64,000 nucleotides of DNA from Caulobacter soli (GCF_011045195.1 NZ_CP049199.1:1426001-1490000), one strand, 5' to 3'; shown: positions 32,412 through 41,492, numbered from the stretch's first letter. The notes: generated from the letters alone by a model not told the origin. A program made the numbers and translations.

Positions 32412-33770
32412 CTAGTGGGCGGTCCCGCCGGTCGAACCGGTCGCCGGCGGCGCGTTGGCCGCCACCCGCCAGACCGTGTTGCCGACGTCGTCAGCCACCA
32501 GCAGCGCGCCGAACCTGTCGACCGCCACGCCCACGGGCCGGCCCAGGGCCTGGCCCTTGGCGTCCAGGAAGCCGGTGAGGAACGGCTCGGCCGGGCCGGA
32601 CGGCATGCCATTCGCGAACGGCACGAAGGCCACGCGATAGCCGTTGACGGGCTTCCTGTTCCACGAGCCGTGCTGGCCGACGAAAGCCCCGCCCTTGTAG
32701 CGGGCCGGGAAGGCGTCGGCGTCGTAGAAGGTCAGGCCCAGCGAAGCGGTGTGGGCCCCCAGGGCGTAGTCGGGCTTGATCGCCTTGGCCACCAGGTCCG
32801 GCCGCTGCGGCTTGACCCGCGTGTCGACCGTCTGGCCGTAATAGCTGTAGGGCCAGCCATAGAAGCCGCCATCCTGGACCGAGGTCATGTAGTCGGGCAC
32901 CAGGTCGTTGCCGATCTCGTCGCGTTCGTTGACGCTGGCCCACAGCTTGCCGCTGGTGGGCTGCCAGCCCATGCCGTTGGGATTGCGGATCCCGGAAGCG
33001 AAGACGCGGCTGGCGCCGGTGGCCGGATCGATCTCCAGGATGCCGGCGCGGCGCTCCTCGGCGGCCATGCCGTTCTCGCCGACATTGCTGTTGGAGCCGA
33101 CGGTCACATACAGCTTGGAGCCGTCCGGACTGGCGATGACGTTCTTGGTCCAGTGGTGGTTGATCGGGCCGGCGGGCAGGTCGGCGACCTTGCGCGGCGC
33201 GGCGGTGATCTGGGTCTGGCCGGCCTGGTAGGGGAAGGCCAGCAGGGCGTCGCTGTCGGCGACGTAGAAGGTGTCGCCGACCAGGGCCATGCCGAACGGC
33301 GAATGCAGGTTCGACAGGAAGACGGTGCGCACCTCGGGCGTTCCGTCGTTGTCGGCGTCGCGCACCAGGGTGATGCGGTTGGCCGACGAAACGGTGGCGC
33401 CGGCCCGGCCCATGATGATCTTCTCGAACCAGCCCTTGAGGCCCTTGCTGTCGTCCGGCTTGGGCGGGGCGTTGGTCTCGGCGATCAGCACGTCGCCGTT
33501 GGGCAGCACGTACAGCCAGCGCGGATGGTCCAGGCCACGAACCAGGGCGGTGGCCGTGAAGCCCGGCGCGGCCTCCGGGGTCTGGCCATCGGCCCAGCCG
33601 ACCGCCGGCGCGATCTTCATCACGGGGATCGCCTGCTTCTTGGCGGCGGGCAGGGTGGGATTGGCGCCGTAACCCTGCTCGGGCGGCAGGGCGGGGCCTG
33701 ATCCGCAGGCCGACAGCAGCAGGGCCACGGGACCCGCGACCAGCAACACGGCGCGATGAGCTTTCAGCAT
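32412..33770 (-). CDS. PQQ-dependent sugar dehydrogenase-like lipoprotein (sorbosone dehydrogenase type)
   Basis: The 452-residue protein has an N-terminal lipobox (LLSAC, cysteine 22) and a six-bladed propeller pattern (LVRGLDHPRWLYVLPNGDVLIAE, GPINHHWTKNVIASPDGSKLYV, GIRNPNGMGW, FVGQHGSWNRKPVNGY). This matches L-sorbosone dehydrogenase/TrAA12 pyrroloquinoline-quinone enzymes that oxidise aldoses in the periplasm. Whether the host makes or scavenges PQQ cannot be seen. It stands between a thioredoxin gene and the GH-A-like hydrolase on the same strand. Confidence 0.88.
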   Translation of the reverse strand: MLKAHRAVLLVAGPVALLLSACGSGPALPPEQGYGANPTLPAAKKQAIPVMKIAPAVGWADGQTPEAAPGFTATALVRGLDHPRWLYVLPNGDVLIAETNAPPKPDDSKGLKGWFEKIIMGRAGATVSSANRITLVRDADNDGTPEVRTVFLSNLHSPFGMALVGDTFYVADSDALLAFPYQAGQTQITAAPRKVADLPAGPINHHWTKNVIASPDGSKLYVTVGSNSNVGENGMAAEERRAGILEIDPATGASRVFASGIRNPNGMGWQPTSGKLWASVNERDEIGNDLVPDYMTSVQDGGFYGWPYSYYGQTVDTRVKPQRPDLVAKAIKPDYALGAHTASLGLTFYDADAFPARYKGGAFVGQHGSWNRKPVNGYRVAFVPFANGMPSGPAEPFLTGFLDAKGQALGRPVGVAVDRFGALLVADDVGNTVWRVAANAPPATGSTGGTAH

Positions 33771-33833
33771 GTCGAAGTCCCTCCCTCTTATGTCGAGGCT
33801 AAACGCGAAACTGCGCCATGGGCTCCGGCTTGG

Positions 33834-34274
33834 CTAGGCGGGAGCGTGTTCGTCGACCCAGCGACGGAAGATGCCGGGGTCGGGCAGGCCGGACTGGCTT
33901 TGCTGGACTTTCCCATCCTTGAACAGGAACAGGGCCGGGATGCCGCGTACGCCATAGGCCTGGGCCAGGTCCGGCTCGGCGTCGACATCGATCTTCACGA
34001 ACCGGGCGCGAGGCTCCAGCTCGGCGGCCGAGCGGGCGAAGATCGGGGCGATGGCCCGGCAGGGGCCGCACCAGGCGGCCCAGAAGTCGGCGACGATCGG
34101 GATCTGGCTATTGGTCGCATGCTTGCGAAAACGGGTGGTGGTCAGGTCGACCGGCTGGCCGGTGAACAGCGCCTTCGCGCAGCGCCCGCACTTGGCCGCC
34201 TTGGCGTCGCGCTGGGCGGGCAGGCGGTTGGTGGCGTCGCAGTGGGGACAGACGATGTTGATGGTCTCGGCCAT
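33834..34274 (-). CDS. trxC: Thioredoxin 2 (zinc-binding)
   Basis: The 146-residue protein has an N-terminal zinc module with two CxxC pairs (C9/C12 and C29/C32), typical of TrxC. A thioredoxin domain with the active site FWAAWCGPCRAIAP (C69, C72) and the cis-proline VRGIPALFLF follows. It reduces disulfides in the cytoplasm and is usually induced by oxidative stress. ATG 34274 is chosen for the GAGAGAAGG upstream; an ATG at 34286 is in the same frame. Complete and canonical. Confidence 0.94.
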   Translation of the reverse strand: MAETINIVCPHCDATNRLPAQRDAKAAKCGRCAKALFTGQPVDLTTTRFRKHATNSQIPIVADFWAAWCGPCRAIAPIFARSAAELEPRARFVKIDVDAEPDLAQAYGVRGIPALFLFKDGKVQQSQSGLPDPGIFRRWVDEHAPA

Positions 34275-34308
34275 GCCTTCTCTCAACGACGCTGGGGGCG
34301 TTTCGGTT

Positions 34309-35457
34309 CTATCGCGCGCCGACTTCCGACGCGGCTAGAAGAAAGGCGCCGACGCCGTACAGCTGGGTGTCGTCGGCCGAAACATGGTCAGGAGCGTAGC
34401 CGATCTGCTGCACCCAGCCCAACTTGCCGTCCGGCTGGACGGCGATGGCCAGGGCGTTCCAGCCCTTGGTCATGGCGGTTTCGTACTTGGGGCCCTTCAG
34501 CAGTCCGTGGTTCAGGCCATAGGCCAGGCCATAGACGAAGAAGCCGGTGCCGCTGGTCTCCGGCGGGGTGTGTTCGGGCGCCAGCAGGGACGGGGGCCAG
34601 TAGCCGTCGGGCTTCTGCAACGCCACCAGTCGCTCCGACATCCGCCGGAACAGGGCCTCGTAGCGCGGACGCGAGGGGTGATCGGCGGGCAGGGTCTTCA
34701 GGATGTCGACGATCCCCGCATAGACCCAGCCGTTGCCGCGGCTCCAGAAGATCTTGCGGCCCTGCTCGTCGCGGCGGTCGAAATAGCGGCTGTCGCGGTA
34801 GTAGAGGTCTTCCTGCTTGTCGAGCAGCCAGTCGGTCGCGGCCCAGAACTCCTGGTCGCCATAGGCGGCGTAGCGGGGATCGCCGGTGGCGCGCGACAGG
34901 CCCGTCCAGGTGGCGGGCCCCATGAACAGGGCGTCGCTCCAGCACCAGCGAACCTGGCAGGGCTGGTCCTCGGTCCCGTCGATGAAGGCCAGGTCGGCGT
35001 GGGGCGGGGCGGCCAGGATAGCGTCGAAGCGCGCCTTCAGCGGCGCGATCTGGGCCGGGTCGTGGTCGTGTCCATAGGCCCACAGCCAGGTCTGGCCGAT
35101 CACATGGTCGTCGGCGTGCAGAGGGCGGCCGCCCAGGCCCCAGGCCTGACGGACGCCATGGTCGCGAACGGCTTGCACCAGGGCCGGATCGTTGGTGCGT
35201 TCGGCGAAGGCCGCCAAGCCGACGAACAACGCGCCCTGCACCCAGCCGCGCGGATCGGGCGTGGCCCGGTGGCCGTGCGTGTAGTCGAAATTGTCCATGT
35301 GGGCGAGCTGCCAAGCCGCCACCCGCCGGCCCAGCGTCGAGGCCTGGGTCGCCAGGGTCCGGTGTTCGGCCGCCGGCTTGGGCGGGATGGGCGCCGCCTG
35401 GACCGCGCCGGCGCTCAGGACCAGGGCGGATAGGGCGAGGATCAGGCTGGCGCGCAT
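34309..35457 (-). CDS. GH105-type unsaturated uronyl hydrolase, secreted
   Basis: The 382-residue protein has a signal peptide (ALSALVLSAGAVQA) and an (alpha/alpha)6-barrel pattern: HADDHVIGQTWLW, RWCWSDALFMGPATW (the aspartate is the likely catalytic residue), WSRGNGWVYAGI and GTGFFVYGLAYGLN. These are GH105/GH88 landmarks. It would remove unsaturated uronic acid from oligosaccharides produced by polysaccharide lyases. The upstream region carries TGGTCAGGCCA, the same site as before manD, so the FadR-type regulator probably controls it. Confidence 0.9.
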   Translation of the reverse strand: MRASLILALSALVLSAGAVQAAPIPPKPAAEHRTLATQASTLGRRVAAWQLAHMDNFDYTHGHRATPDPRGWVQGALFVGLAAFAERTNDPALVQAVRDHGVRQAWGLGGRPLHADDHVIGQTWLWAYGHDHDPAQIAPLKARFDAILAAPPHADLAFIDGTEDQPCQVRWCWSDALFMGPATWTGLSRATGDPRYAAYGDQEFWAATDWLLDKQEDLYYRDSRYFDRRDEQGRKIFWSRGNGWVYAGIVDILKTLPADHPSRPRYEALFRRMSERLVALQKPDGYWPPSLLAPEHTPPETSGTGFFVYGLAYGLNHGLLKGPKYETAMTKGWNALAIAVQPDGKLGWVQQIGYAPDHVSADDTQLYGVGAFLLAASEVGAR

Positions 35458-35601
35458 GGTGTGGTTTCCCCGAAGCGCGTGGCTGTGCCGCCACGTCGAG
35501 GACCAGTGCTAGGTCGGTTTAGCGGTTGGTCAAGTCAGTTGGGTGAGTTTTCGCCTTTTTGGTCATAAAGGCCAGGCCATGTGATGCTCATGTAGGATTA
35601 A

Positions 35602-35612
35602 TGGTCAGGCCA
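35602..35612. promoter_or_regulatory. GntR (FadR-type) operator candidate upstream of GH105
   Basis: TGGTCAGGCCA is identical to the site before manD at 36640-36650 and fits the FadR-subfamily pattern TNGTNNNNCNA. It lies 145 bases upstream of the GH105 start. Other TTGGTC half-sites occur nearby at about 35526 and 35568. Confidence 0.6.
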
Positions 35613-35721
35613 ATTGTCTTGCGTCGAGTCGTGACTGGGCTATGCTGGCCCGGACGAACCTCGTCGGCCTACGCGATGAACTTGTCCTTCATCGCACCTC
35701 CTCCCGGGGCCGGCCGGCGAC

Positions 35722-35751
35722 GGGCGGCTGGAGTCTTCCCTCCAGTCGCCC
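35722..35751 (-). terminator. Strong hairpin after the GntR gene
   Basis: GGGCGGCTGGAG (35722-35733) and CTCCAGTCGCCC (35740-35751) form a 12-pair stem with one wobble and a six-base loop, 20 bases after the regulator's stop. There is no T-tract, so it may be an RNA-stabilising or factor-assisted terminator. Confidence 0.45.
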
Positions 35752-35771
35752 ATCCTATGGACCTCGAAGAG

Positions 35772-36533
35772 TCAGATCAGCGAACGACGGGCCAGCTCGC
35801 TGCGGCGGGCGGCGACCTCGCTGCGGGCCTGCTGCATGGCGTCGATCTCGGTGGCGGTCAGCAGATTGTCGATCACCCGGCCCAGATGCTCGCGCATGGC
35901 GTTGCGGGCTTCCTTGGGATCGCGGGCCTTCAGGGCGCTGAGGATTTCCTGGTGATCGTCGATCAACGGCCGCACGCCCACCTGGCGGCCGCGTTCCAGC
36001 ATGGCCCGGCACAGCGGCGACTTGTAGCGCAGGTCCCACAGGTTCTCGATCACCGAGACCAGGGCGGCGTTGCGCGTGGCCCGGGCGATGGTGACGTGAA
36101 ACCGACGATCGGCCAGATCGCCGCGCACGTCGTGTTCGTTCTCGGCGACCATGTCGTCCAGGATCTTGGCCAGTTCGGCCAGTTCCGCGTCGGTGATGGT
36201 GGTGGCGGCCAGGGCGCAGGATTCGCCTTCGATCAGGCGGCGGGCCTCGGTTAGTTCGAAGGCGCCGATATCAAGCTCGGGGGCGGGGGCTTCGACCGGT
36301 GCGGCCTCGGTGACATAGACGCCCGAGCCGTGGCGGGCCTCGACCAGGCCGCGGATTTCCAGGGCGATCATCGCCTCGCGCACGGTGGGCCGGCTGACCT
36401 TGTAGTCTTCGGCCAGGTCCCGTTCGGACGGCAGGCGGTGGCCAGGCTGGAAGGCGCCTTCACGGATCGATTCCGCGATCGCGTTGGCGACCTGCTGGTA
36501 GAGCTTACGAGTTTCTGCGGTCGACGTGGTCAT
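35772..36533 (-). CDS. FadR-subfamily GntR transcriptional regulator of uronate genes
   Basis: The 253-residue protein from ATG 36533 has a winged helix-turn-helix (GHRLPSERDLAEDYKVSRPTV, then GLVEARHGSGVYV). A C-terminal all-helical FCD ligand domain follows, with metal-site histidine positions (RRFHVTIARAT, HQEILSALKARD, AMREHLGR). FadR-subfamily members in uronate pathways (ExuR/UxuR-like) sense sugar acids. It is divergent from manD and near GH105, and its likely operator TGGTCAGGCCA is found before both. Residue choice at the start excludes eight unneeded codons from ATG 36557. Confidence 0.92.
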   Translation of the reverse strand: MTTSTAETRKLYQQVANAIAESIREGAFQPGHRLPSERDLAEDYKVSRPTVREAMIALEIRGLVEARHGSGVYVTEAAPVEAPAPELDIGAFELTEARRLIEGESCALAATTITDAELAELAKILDDMVAENEHDVRGDLADRRFHVTIARATRNAALVSVIENLWDLRYKSPLCRAMLERGRQVGVRPLIDDHQEILSALKARDPKEARNAMREHLGRVIDNLLTATEIDAMQQARSEVAARRSELARRSLI

Positions 36534-36639
36534 GCGACTTTCCCGCCCAGCGCGCATCGCCGGGGCTTGGGTAGCCTAGAGCATGGTCGCGAAAGACGCC
36601 ACGCCGCTCTGGCGCATTTGTATTATGTTGTCTATGAAC

Positions 36640-36650
36640 TGGTCAGGCCA
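36640..36650. promoter_or_regulatory. GntR (FadR-type) operator candidate upstream of manD
   Basis: TGGTCAGGCCA lies 30 bases before the manD start in the divergent regulator-manD gap, and is identical to the site upstream of GH105. Confidence 0.65.
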
Positions 36651-36680
36651 CTTAAGCGATCCAGGTAGACCAAACACGCC

Positions 36681-37892
36681 ATGCTCAAGATCATCGACGC
36701 CAAGGTCATCGTCACCTGTCCGAGACGGAACTTCGTCACCCTGAAGATCACCACCTCGGACGGCGTCACCGGTATTGGAGACGCGACGCTGAACGGGCGG
36801 GAGCTGGCGGTGGTCAGCTATCTGCGCGACCACATGATCCCCTGCCTGATCGGCCGTGACGCCCATCGCATCGAGGACATCTGGCAGTTCTTCTATCGCG
36901 GCTCGTACTGGCGCGGCGGCCCGGTGGGCATGACCGCCCTGGCCGCCGTCGACATGGCGCTGTGGGACATCAAGGGCAAGGTGGCCGGCCTGCCGGTCTA
37001 CCAACTGCTGGGCGGCGCTTGCCGCGAAGGCGTCACGGTCTATGGCCACGCCAACGGCGAGACCATCGAGGACACCATCGCCGAGGCCCAGAAGTACAAG
37101 GCGCTGGGCTACAAGGCCATTCGTCTGCAGACCGGCGTGCCGGGCCTGGCCAGCACCTACGGCGTCTCGGGCGACAAGATGTTCTACGAGCCGGCCGACG
37201 GCAACCTGCCCACCGAGAACGTCTGGTCGACGGCCCGTTACCTGAAGCACGCGCCCAAGCTGTTCGAGGCCGCGCGCGAGGCGCTGGGCGACGACGTCCA
37301 CCTGCTGCACGACGTGCATCACCGTCTGACGCCGATCGAGGCCGCGCGCCTGGGCAAGGACCTGGAACCCTATCGCCTGTTCTGGCTGGAAGACGCGGTG
37401 CCCGCCGAGAACCAGGCCGGCTTCCGCCTGATGCGCCAACACACCACCACGCCGCTGGCCGTGGGCGAGATCTTCAGCCACGTCTGGGACGCCAACATCC
37501 TGATCCAGGAACAGCTGATCGACTATCTGCGAGCCACCGTCCTGCACGCCGGCGGCATCACCAACCTGAAGAAGATCGCCGCCTTCGCCGACCTGCACCA
37601 CGTGAAGACCGGCTGCCACGGCGCCACCGATCTGTCGCCGGTGACCATGGCCGCGGCCCTGCATTTCGACATGTCGATCCCGAACTTCGGCCTGCAGGAA
37701 TATATGCGCCACACGCCCGAGACCGACGCGGTGTTCCCGCACGCCTACAGCTTCGCCGACGGCATGCTGCACCCGGGCGAGGCTCCGGGCCTGGGTGTCG
37801 ACATCGACGAGACCCTGGCCGAGCAATACCCCTACAAGCGCGCCTACCTGCCGGTGAACCGGCTGGAGGACGGGACCATGTTCAACTGGTGA
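36681..37892 (+). CDS. manD: D-mannonate dehydratase (enolase superfamily)
   Basis: The 403-residue protein matches the ManD (RspA-like) enolase-superfamily dehydratase known from Caulobacter. It has the capping domain opening [19 protein letters not shown], metal-ligand regions [20 protein letters not shown] and LAVGEIF, and the conserved terminal tryptophan (GTMFNW). It converts D-mannonate to 2-keto-3-deoxygluconate, which enters the ED pathway after phosphorylation. The gene is divergent from the GntR-type regulator and has its operator upstream. Complete; confidence in function is high. Confidence 0.94.
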   Translation: MLKIIDAKVIVTCPRRNFVTLKITTSDGVTGIGDATLNGRELAVVSYLRDHMIPCLIGRDAHRIEDIWQFFYRGSYWRGGPVGMTALAAVDMALWDIKGKVAGLPVYQLLGGACREGVTVYGHANGETIEDTIAEAQKYKALGYKAIRLQTGVPGLASTYGVSGDKMFYEPADGNLPTENVWSTARYLKHAPKLFEAAREALGDDVHLLHDVHHRLTPIEAARLGKDLEPYRLFWLEDAVPAENQAGFRLMRQHTTTPLAVGEIFSHVWDANILIQEQLIDYLRATVLHAGGITNLKKIAAFADLHHVKTGCHGATDLSPVTMAAALHFDMSIPNFGLQEYMRHTPETDAVFPHAYSFADGMLHPGEAPGLGVDIDETLAEQYPYKRAYLPVNRLEDGTMFNW

Positions 37893-37956
37893 CCGGTGCG
37901 GTCGCGCCGTCTCGTGGCGGCGCGACCAAATTTCTAACTCTCCAATCGGTGTTTAT

Positions 37957-37966
37957 TGGTCTGACC
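37957..37966. promoter_or_regulatory. GntR operator-like dyad downstream of manD
   Basis: TGGTCTGACC is a near-palindrome similar to the two TGGTCAGGCCA sites. It lies 111 bases upstream of the next secreted enzyme gene. Confidence 0.5.
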
Positions 37967-38018
37967 TCGAGATTTTTGGCCGGGAAATTGGCTTGACAAA
38001 TTTTGCGCCGGAATTGGT

Positions 38019-38035
38019 ATTTGGCCTAGCCAAAT
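38019..38035. promoter_or_regulatory. Operator-like palindrome upstream of the secreted enzyme gene
   Basis: ATTTGGCCTAGCCAAAT is a 7-3-7 perfect dyad. A TTGACA at 37993-37998 lies upstream, and the dyad would overlap the -10 region. It probably belongs to the same GntR circuit, or to a LacI-type regulator. Confidence 0.5.
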
Positions 38036-38076
38036 AAGAAATCGTCTCCGCCGGGGCCGACGAAGGCGGGGAAGCC

Positions 38077-39969
38077 ATGTCGTTCGAGACCATCCGCAAG
38101 CGCCTGTTCCTGGCCGCCGTGCTGGGGGCGGTCGCGTCGCCGGCCCTGGCCGCCGCGCCGGTCGTCGATCCGGGCGCCGATCTGGGCGGACGAGGACGGG
38201 TCTATGCGACCGTCCCGCCGATGAACCAGACCGTGGAGACGCGGCTGCTGCCGCAGATGGCGGTGCTGCTCGATAAGCTGATGGTCGAAAAGCGCGACAT
38301 GACGCTGGACGGCGTGCGGGTGTTCGACGCCGACGACAAGTTCCTGCCGGGCAAGGTGGCGATCGGCCTGGCCTATCTGCTGATCGACACCCCGCGCGAC
38401 GACCCGAAGTTCGCGACCTACCTGGCCGGCTATCGCCAGATCGCCGACCTGACGGTGGACGACACCAACAACACCTGGGGCGTCTATTATTACTGCCAGG
38501 CCCTGCACATGTTGCAGAAGGCCGGCCTGCTGGAGCAGGCGGTGTCGCCGGAAATCCTGGCCAGGCTGAAGACGAAGCTGGACTGGCGAAGGTTCGTTCG
38601 CGCCGACGACCTGACCCTGATCGACCTGCCCAACAACTACTATGGCGTGGCGTTCAGCGTGGCGCGGCTGCGCTACCAACTGGGCTGGGAGGACGCCTCG
38701 GCCAGCCAGGCGCTGCTGGAGCGTACCCTCGACCATTATCGCAAATACTCCGGCGAATACGGTTTCGCCGACGAGACCGACGGGGACGGGCGGTTCGACC
38801 GCTACAGCGTGCTGCTGATCGGCGAAATCAGCCATCGCCTGATCGAGGCCGACATGCCCGCGACGCCCGAGGTCAAGGCCTGGCTGCGCAAGTCGGTCGA
38901 CCTGATGCTGCCGCGCCTGAACCTGCGCGGCGAGGGCTTCGAATACGGCCGCAGCATCGGGACCTATGGCGAGACGGCGTTCCTGGAAGTGCTGACGGCG
39001 GCGGCCAAGCTGGACGTACTGACCCCGCAAGAGAAGACGATGGCCTACGCCTTCTCCTCGCGCGTCACCGCCCGCTACATGGATTTCTGGTTCGATCCGA
39101 AGATGGGTTCGGTGAACCTGTGGGAGCATGGGCGGCGCACCGACGACTATCGCGGCAAGCACCGGATCCTGGGCGAAAACCTCAGCCTGGCGCGCCAGCA
39201 CATCTATACCAGCGCGATCTGGAACGAGCTGGGCTTCAAGGACAAGACGCCGGACGCCGGCTACGCCGCCTGGCTCGATACGCTGCCCAAGCGCCGGGTG
39301 ACCTGGTTCGCCAAGGGCGAGCACGATCGGTTGGTCGTGACGCTGCGGGATCGGGAACGTGTGATCGGCCTGCCGATCATCAACGGCGGCAAGAGCCAGC
39401 ACGAGAACACGCCCTACTACCCGATCCCGTTCTCGCCGGGGATGCTGGCGGGCGTCGCGGATGGCGAGTTCCCGCAGCTTCTGCCGCGTATCACCCTGGC
39501 GGACGGCTCAAGGCTGACGCCGTTGGCCTATGCCCGGAACGTCAAGGTGGCCGAGCAGGGCGCGCGGACCATCGTCACCTATGAGCAAGGCCAGCTCGAC
39601 AAGCTGGGCGCCGATGCGCCGATCGCCGATGACCGCCTGAGTGTTAAGACGACCTACGTCCTGGAGCCCGGCAAAATCAGCCGCACGGACGTCTTCACCG
39701 CCAAAGGCGGCCAGGTGATCAAGGCCGTGGATCTGTCATTCGCCGCGTTTTCAGCCGCGCCGGCCACCAAAGGCGGCTCCACGACCTACGGCCAGGGCGA
39801 TGTGCGGAGCTTCAAGGTGAGCGGGTTGGGCTGCAAGTCGCGGCCGCTCGACGATGAGAAGACCTATCGCACGCCGACCGGCGCGTTCCGGAGTCTGGTG
39901 GAGTGCGTCGGCGGCGCGCGCACCGGGGCGGGGCCGCTGACGGTGAGCTGGATGCTGACCTATCGTTAG
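38077..39969 (+). CDS. Secreted polysaccharide-degrading enzyme candidate, toroid fold
   Basis: The 630-residue protein has a signal peptide (LAAVLGAVASPALAA). The N-terminal 400 residues are all-helical, with repeated aromatic-rich helices (NNYYGVAFSVARLRYQLGW, EYGFADETDGDGRFDRYS, FEYGRSIGTYGETAFLEVL). A strand-rich C-terminal domain follows. This alpha/alpha-toroid-plus-beta-sandwich layout is that of several polysaccharide lyases (heparinase/alginate-lyase type), and Tyr/Asn/His residues for lyase chemistry are available. I cannot place it in a numbered family. It follows manD and an operator-like dyad, suggesting a uronate polymer as substrate. Confidence 0.7.
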   Translation: MSFETIRKRLFLAAVLGAVASPALAAAPVVDPGADLGGRGRVYATVPPMNQTVETRLLPQMAVLLDKLMVEKRDMTLDGVRVFDADDKFLPGKVAIGLAYLLIDTPRDDPKFATYLAGYRQIADLTVDDTNNTWGVYYYCQALHMLQKAGLLEQAVSPEILARLKTKLDWRRFVRADDLTLIDLPNNYYGVAFSVARLRYQLGWEDASASQALLERTLDHYRKYSGEYGFADETDGDGRFDRYSVLLIGEISHRLIEADMPATPEVKAWLRKSVDLMLPRLNLRGEGFEYGRSIGTYGETAFLEVLTAAAKLDVLTPQEKTMAYAFSSRVTARYMDFWFDPKMGSVNLWEHGRRTDDYRGKHRILGENLSLARQHIYTSAIWNELGFKDKTPDAGYAAWLDTLPKRRVTWFAKGEHDRLVVTLRDRERVIGLPIINGGKSQHENTPYYPIPFSPGMLAGVADGEFPQLLPRITLADGSRLTPLAYARNVKVAEQGARTIVTYEQGQLDKLGADAPIADDRLSVKTTYVLEPGKISRTDVFTAKGGQVIKAVDLSFAAFSAAPATKGGSTTYGQGDVRSFKVSGLGCKSRPLDDEKTYRTPTGAFRSLVECVGGARTGAGPLTVSWMLTYR

Positions 39970-39997
39970 GTGTCCCCGATCGTGATCGTGGCTCACC

Positions 39998-40095
39998 CAC
40001 TTGCCCCCACCTGCCCGCTGGGCGGAGGCTAAAGCGCGAGGCCTCTTCCCCCTGTGGGGGAAGGCGACCGCGAAGCGGTCCGTAGAGGGCAAGTG
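39998..40095. repeat. 98-base MITE-like element with nested hairpins
   Basis: Terminal inverted repeats CACTTGCCC (39998-40006) and GGGCAAGTG (40087-40095) enclose two perfect hairpins: CTTCCCCC-TGT-GGGGGAAG (40045-40063) and GACCGC-GAA-GCGGTC (40066-40080). No coding capacity. It lies between two convergent genes. Confidence 0.65.
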
Positions 40096-40123
40096 TTCGG
40101 TGCGGAGGGCCCGTTAGAAAGCC

Positions 40124-40642
40124 CTACTTCATCCGCGTCAGGATCAGCGTCTGGTCCGGCGGACCGGGCTTGCCGTCGATGTCCTGCTCGACCAGCAGGG
40201 TGTCGGGATCGGTGCGGGTCACCTTCATCGACTGGTGGCGCTCGCCCTCGTTGCCGTGGGTGGTGACGGTCACGGCGCTCTGGCCCACGCGCTGGACGCT
40301 GATCTTCACGAGGTTGAGATTGACCACGGCCAGGGTGGGCGGGCCGTCGAGCACGCCGTGGGCGAATTGCAGGGCGGCCACGCCGGCCTCGTCCACCTCG
40401 ACCAGGGTCCAGGCCAGGGCCTTGCCGTCGTCAATGGTGACGTCTAGCTCGCCGCTCAGCGGCGGCGGGCCGGTCAGGGCGGCGTTGAACTTCGAGCGCG
40501 GCAGGTCGATCGCCCAGCGCCCGCTGACGCCCATCGGGCCGTTGAACGGCTGGGCGTTGGCGACCGTGGGAAACAGGAAGGCGGGCAGGGCGGTCGCCAG
40601 CAGGGCGGCGCCGACCAGGGCGGAAAGGGCGCGCATGTTCAT
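40124..40642 (-). CDS. Secreted protein of unknown function
   Basis: The protein has about 172 residues. From ATG 40642 (or 40636) a signal peptide (ALVGAALLATALPAFLF, ANAQP) leads into a strand-rich mature domain (GRWAIDLPRSKFNAALTGPP, GKALAWTLVEVDEAGVAALQF, TLLVEQDIDGKPGPPDQTLIL). It resembles small periplasmic lipocalin/YceI-like barrels but I do not recognise a family. It is monocistronic, between the MITE-like element and the flagellar operon. Function unknown. Confidence 0.7.
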   Translation of the reverse strand: MNMRALSALVGAALLATALPAFLFPTVANAQPFNGPMGVSGRWAIDLPRSKFNAALTGPPPLSGELDVTIDDGKALAWTLVEVDEAGVAALQFAHGVLDGPPTLAVVNLNLVKISVQRVGQSAVTVTTHGNEGERHQSMKVTRTDPDTLLVEQDIDGKPGPPDQTLILTRMK

Positions 40643-40761
40643 GGGGTCGGCTCCGGGACCGGGCCCGACGAAGCCGGGCGAACGCTGTGACGCAAGGTAA
40701 TCTGGCCCCGCGCCCACGTCCGATCAAGGAGTCCGCCCCAGCCGTTTTTCAGGCCAAGCCC

Positions 40762-41478
40762 TTAGAACGGCGAGAACTTCTCCACCAGCGCCTGGCCGCC
40801 CGGAGTCTTCTGGACGCGGCTGATGTCGCCGCGGCCGCCGTAGCTGATGCGGGCTTCGGCGATCTGGGTGTGCTTGATGGTGTTGGCCGACGAGATGTCC
40901 TCGGGCCGCACGATGCCGGCCACGGTCAGCTGGCGCAGCTCGGCGTTGGTGCGCACTTCCTGGGTGCCCTGGATCACCAGGTTGCCGTTGGGCAGCACGC
41001 CGGAGACGACGGCGGCGATGGTCAGGCTGATCTTTTCCGAGCGGTTCACCGCGCCGGCCCCGGCGTTCGACGTGCCCGACTTGGTGTTGATCATGTCGGA
41101 CGGGTCGAAGCCGCCCGGCAGAACCTTCCCGAGGCTCGACTCCAGGCCCAGGAAGTTCGGCACGCCCAGATTGCTGTTGGAGGTGCGCGACGACGAGGTC
41201 TGGTTCTTGGTGGTGGCGCTGTCGTCGATGTCGATGTTGACGGTCAGGATGTCGCCGACCTTGCTGGCGCGCTGGTCGTTGAAGAAGGTGCGCGCGCCCG
41301 TGCGCCACAGCGAGTTGGCCGAGGCCGGCTGGGGCGTGGGGGCGAACTGCTGGGTCATCGGCGCCAGTTGGGCCGGATAGCCGACGGGGGCCAGTTCCGG
41401 ACCCTTCACCGCTTCGGTGACGGTGGAGCAGGCGGCGAGCGGGGCGAGCAGCAGGAGAGCGGCGAGGGCGGGGCGCAT
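40762..41478 (-). CDS. flgH: Flagellar L-ring protein FlgH
   Basis: The 238-residue lipoprotein (lipobox LAAC, cysteine 17) has FlgH landmarks NSLWRTGARTFFNDQRASKVGDILTV, NLVIQGTQEVRTNAELRQLTVAGIVRPEDI and DISRVQKTPGGQALVEKFSPF. It forms the outer-membrane ring around the flagellar rod. It is the last of flgF-flgG-flgA-flgH, a Caulobacter class III operon transcribed from the sigma-54 promoter upstream of flgF. The linker of about 80 residues with SNSNLGV and SGTSNAG is Ser/Asn-rich. Confidence 0.96.
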   Translation of the reverse strand: MRPALAALLLLAPLAACSTVTEAVKGPELAPVGYPAQLAPMTQQFAPTPQPASANSLWRTGARTFFNDQRASKVGDILTVNIDIDDSATTKNQTSSSRTSNSNLGVPNFLGLESSLGKVLPGGFDPSDMINTKSGTSNAGAGAVNRSEKISLTIAAVVSGVLPNGNLVIQGTQEVRTNAELRQLTVAGIVRPEDISSANTIKHTQIAEARISYGGRGDISRVQKTPGGQALVEKFSPF

Positions 41479-41492
41479 CAGGTGTGACCTTC

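Larger units (their letters stand above)
35458..35771. other. 314-base gap between the GH105 start and the GntR stop
   Basis: No gene is seen here. It holds the GH105 promoter region, the operator at 35602-35612, additional TTGGTC half-sites, a relatively AT-rich stretch around 35540-35640, and a hairpin at 35722-35751 near the GntR stop codon. Confidence 0.6.
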
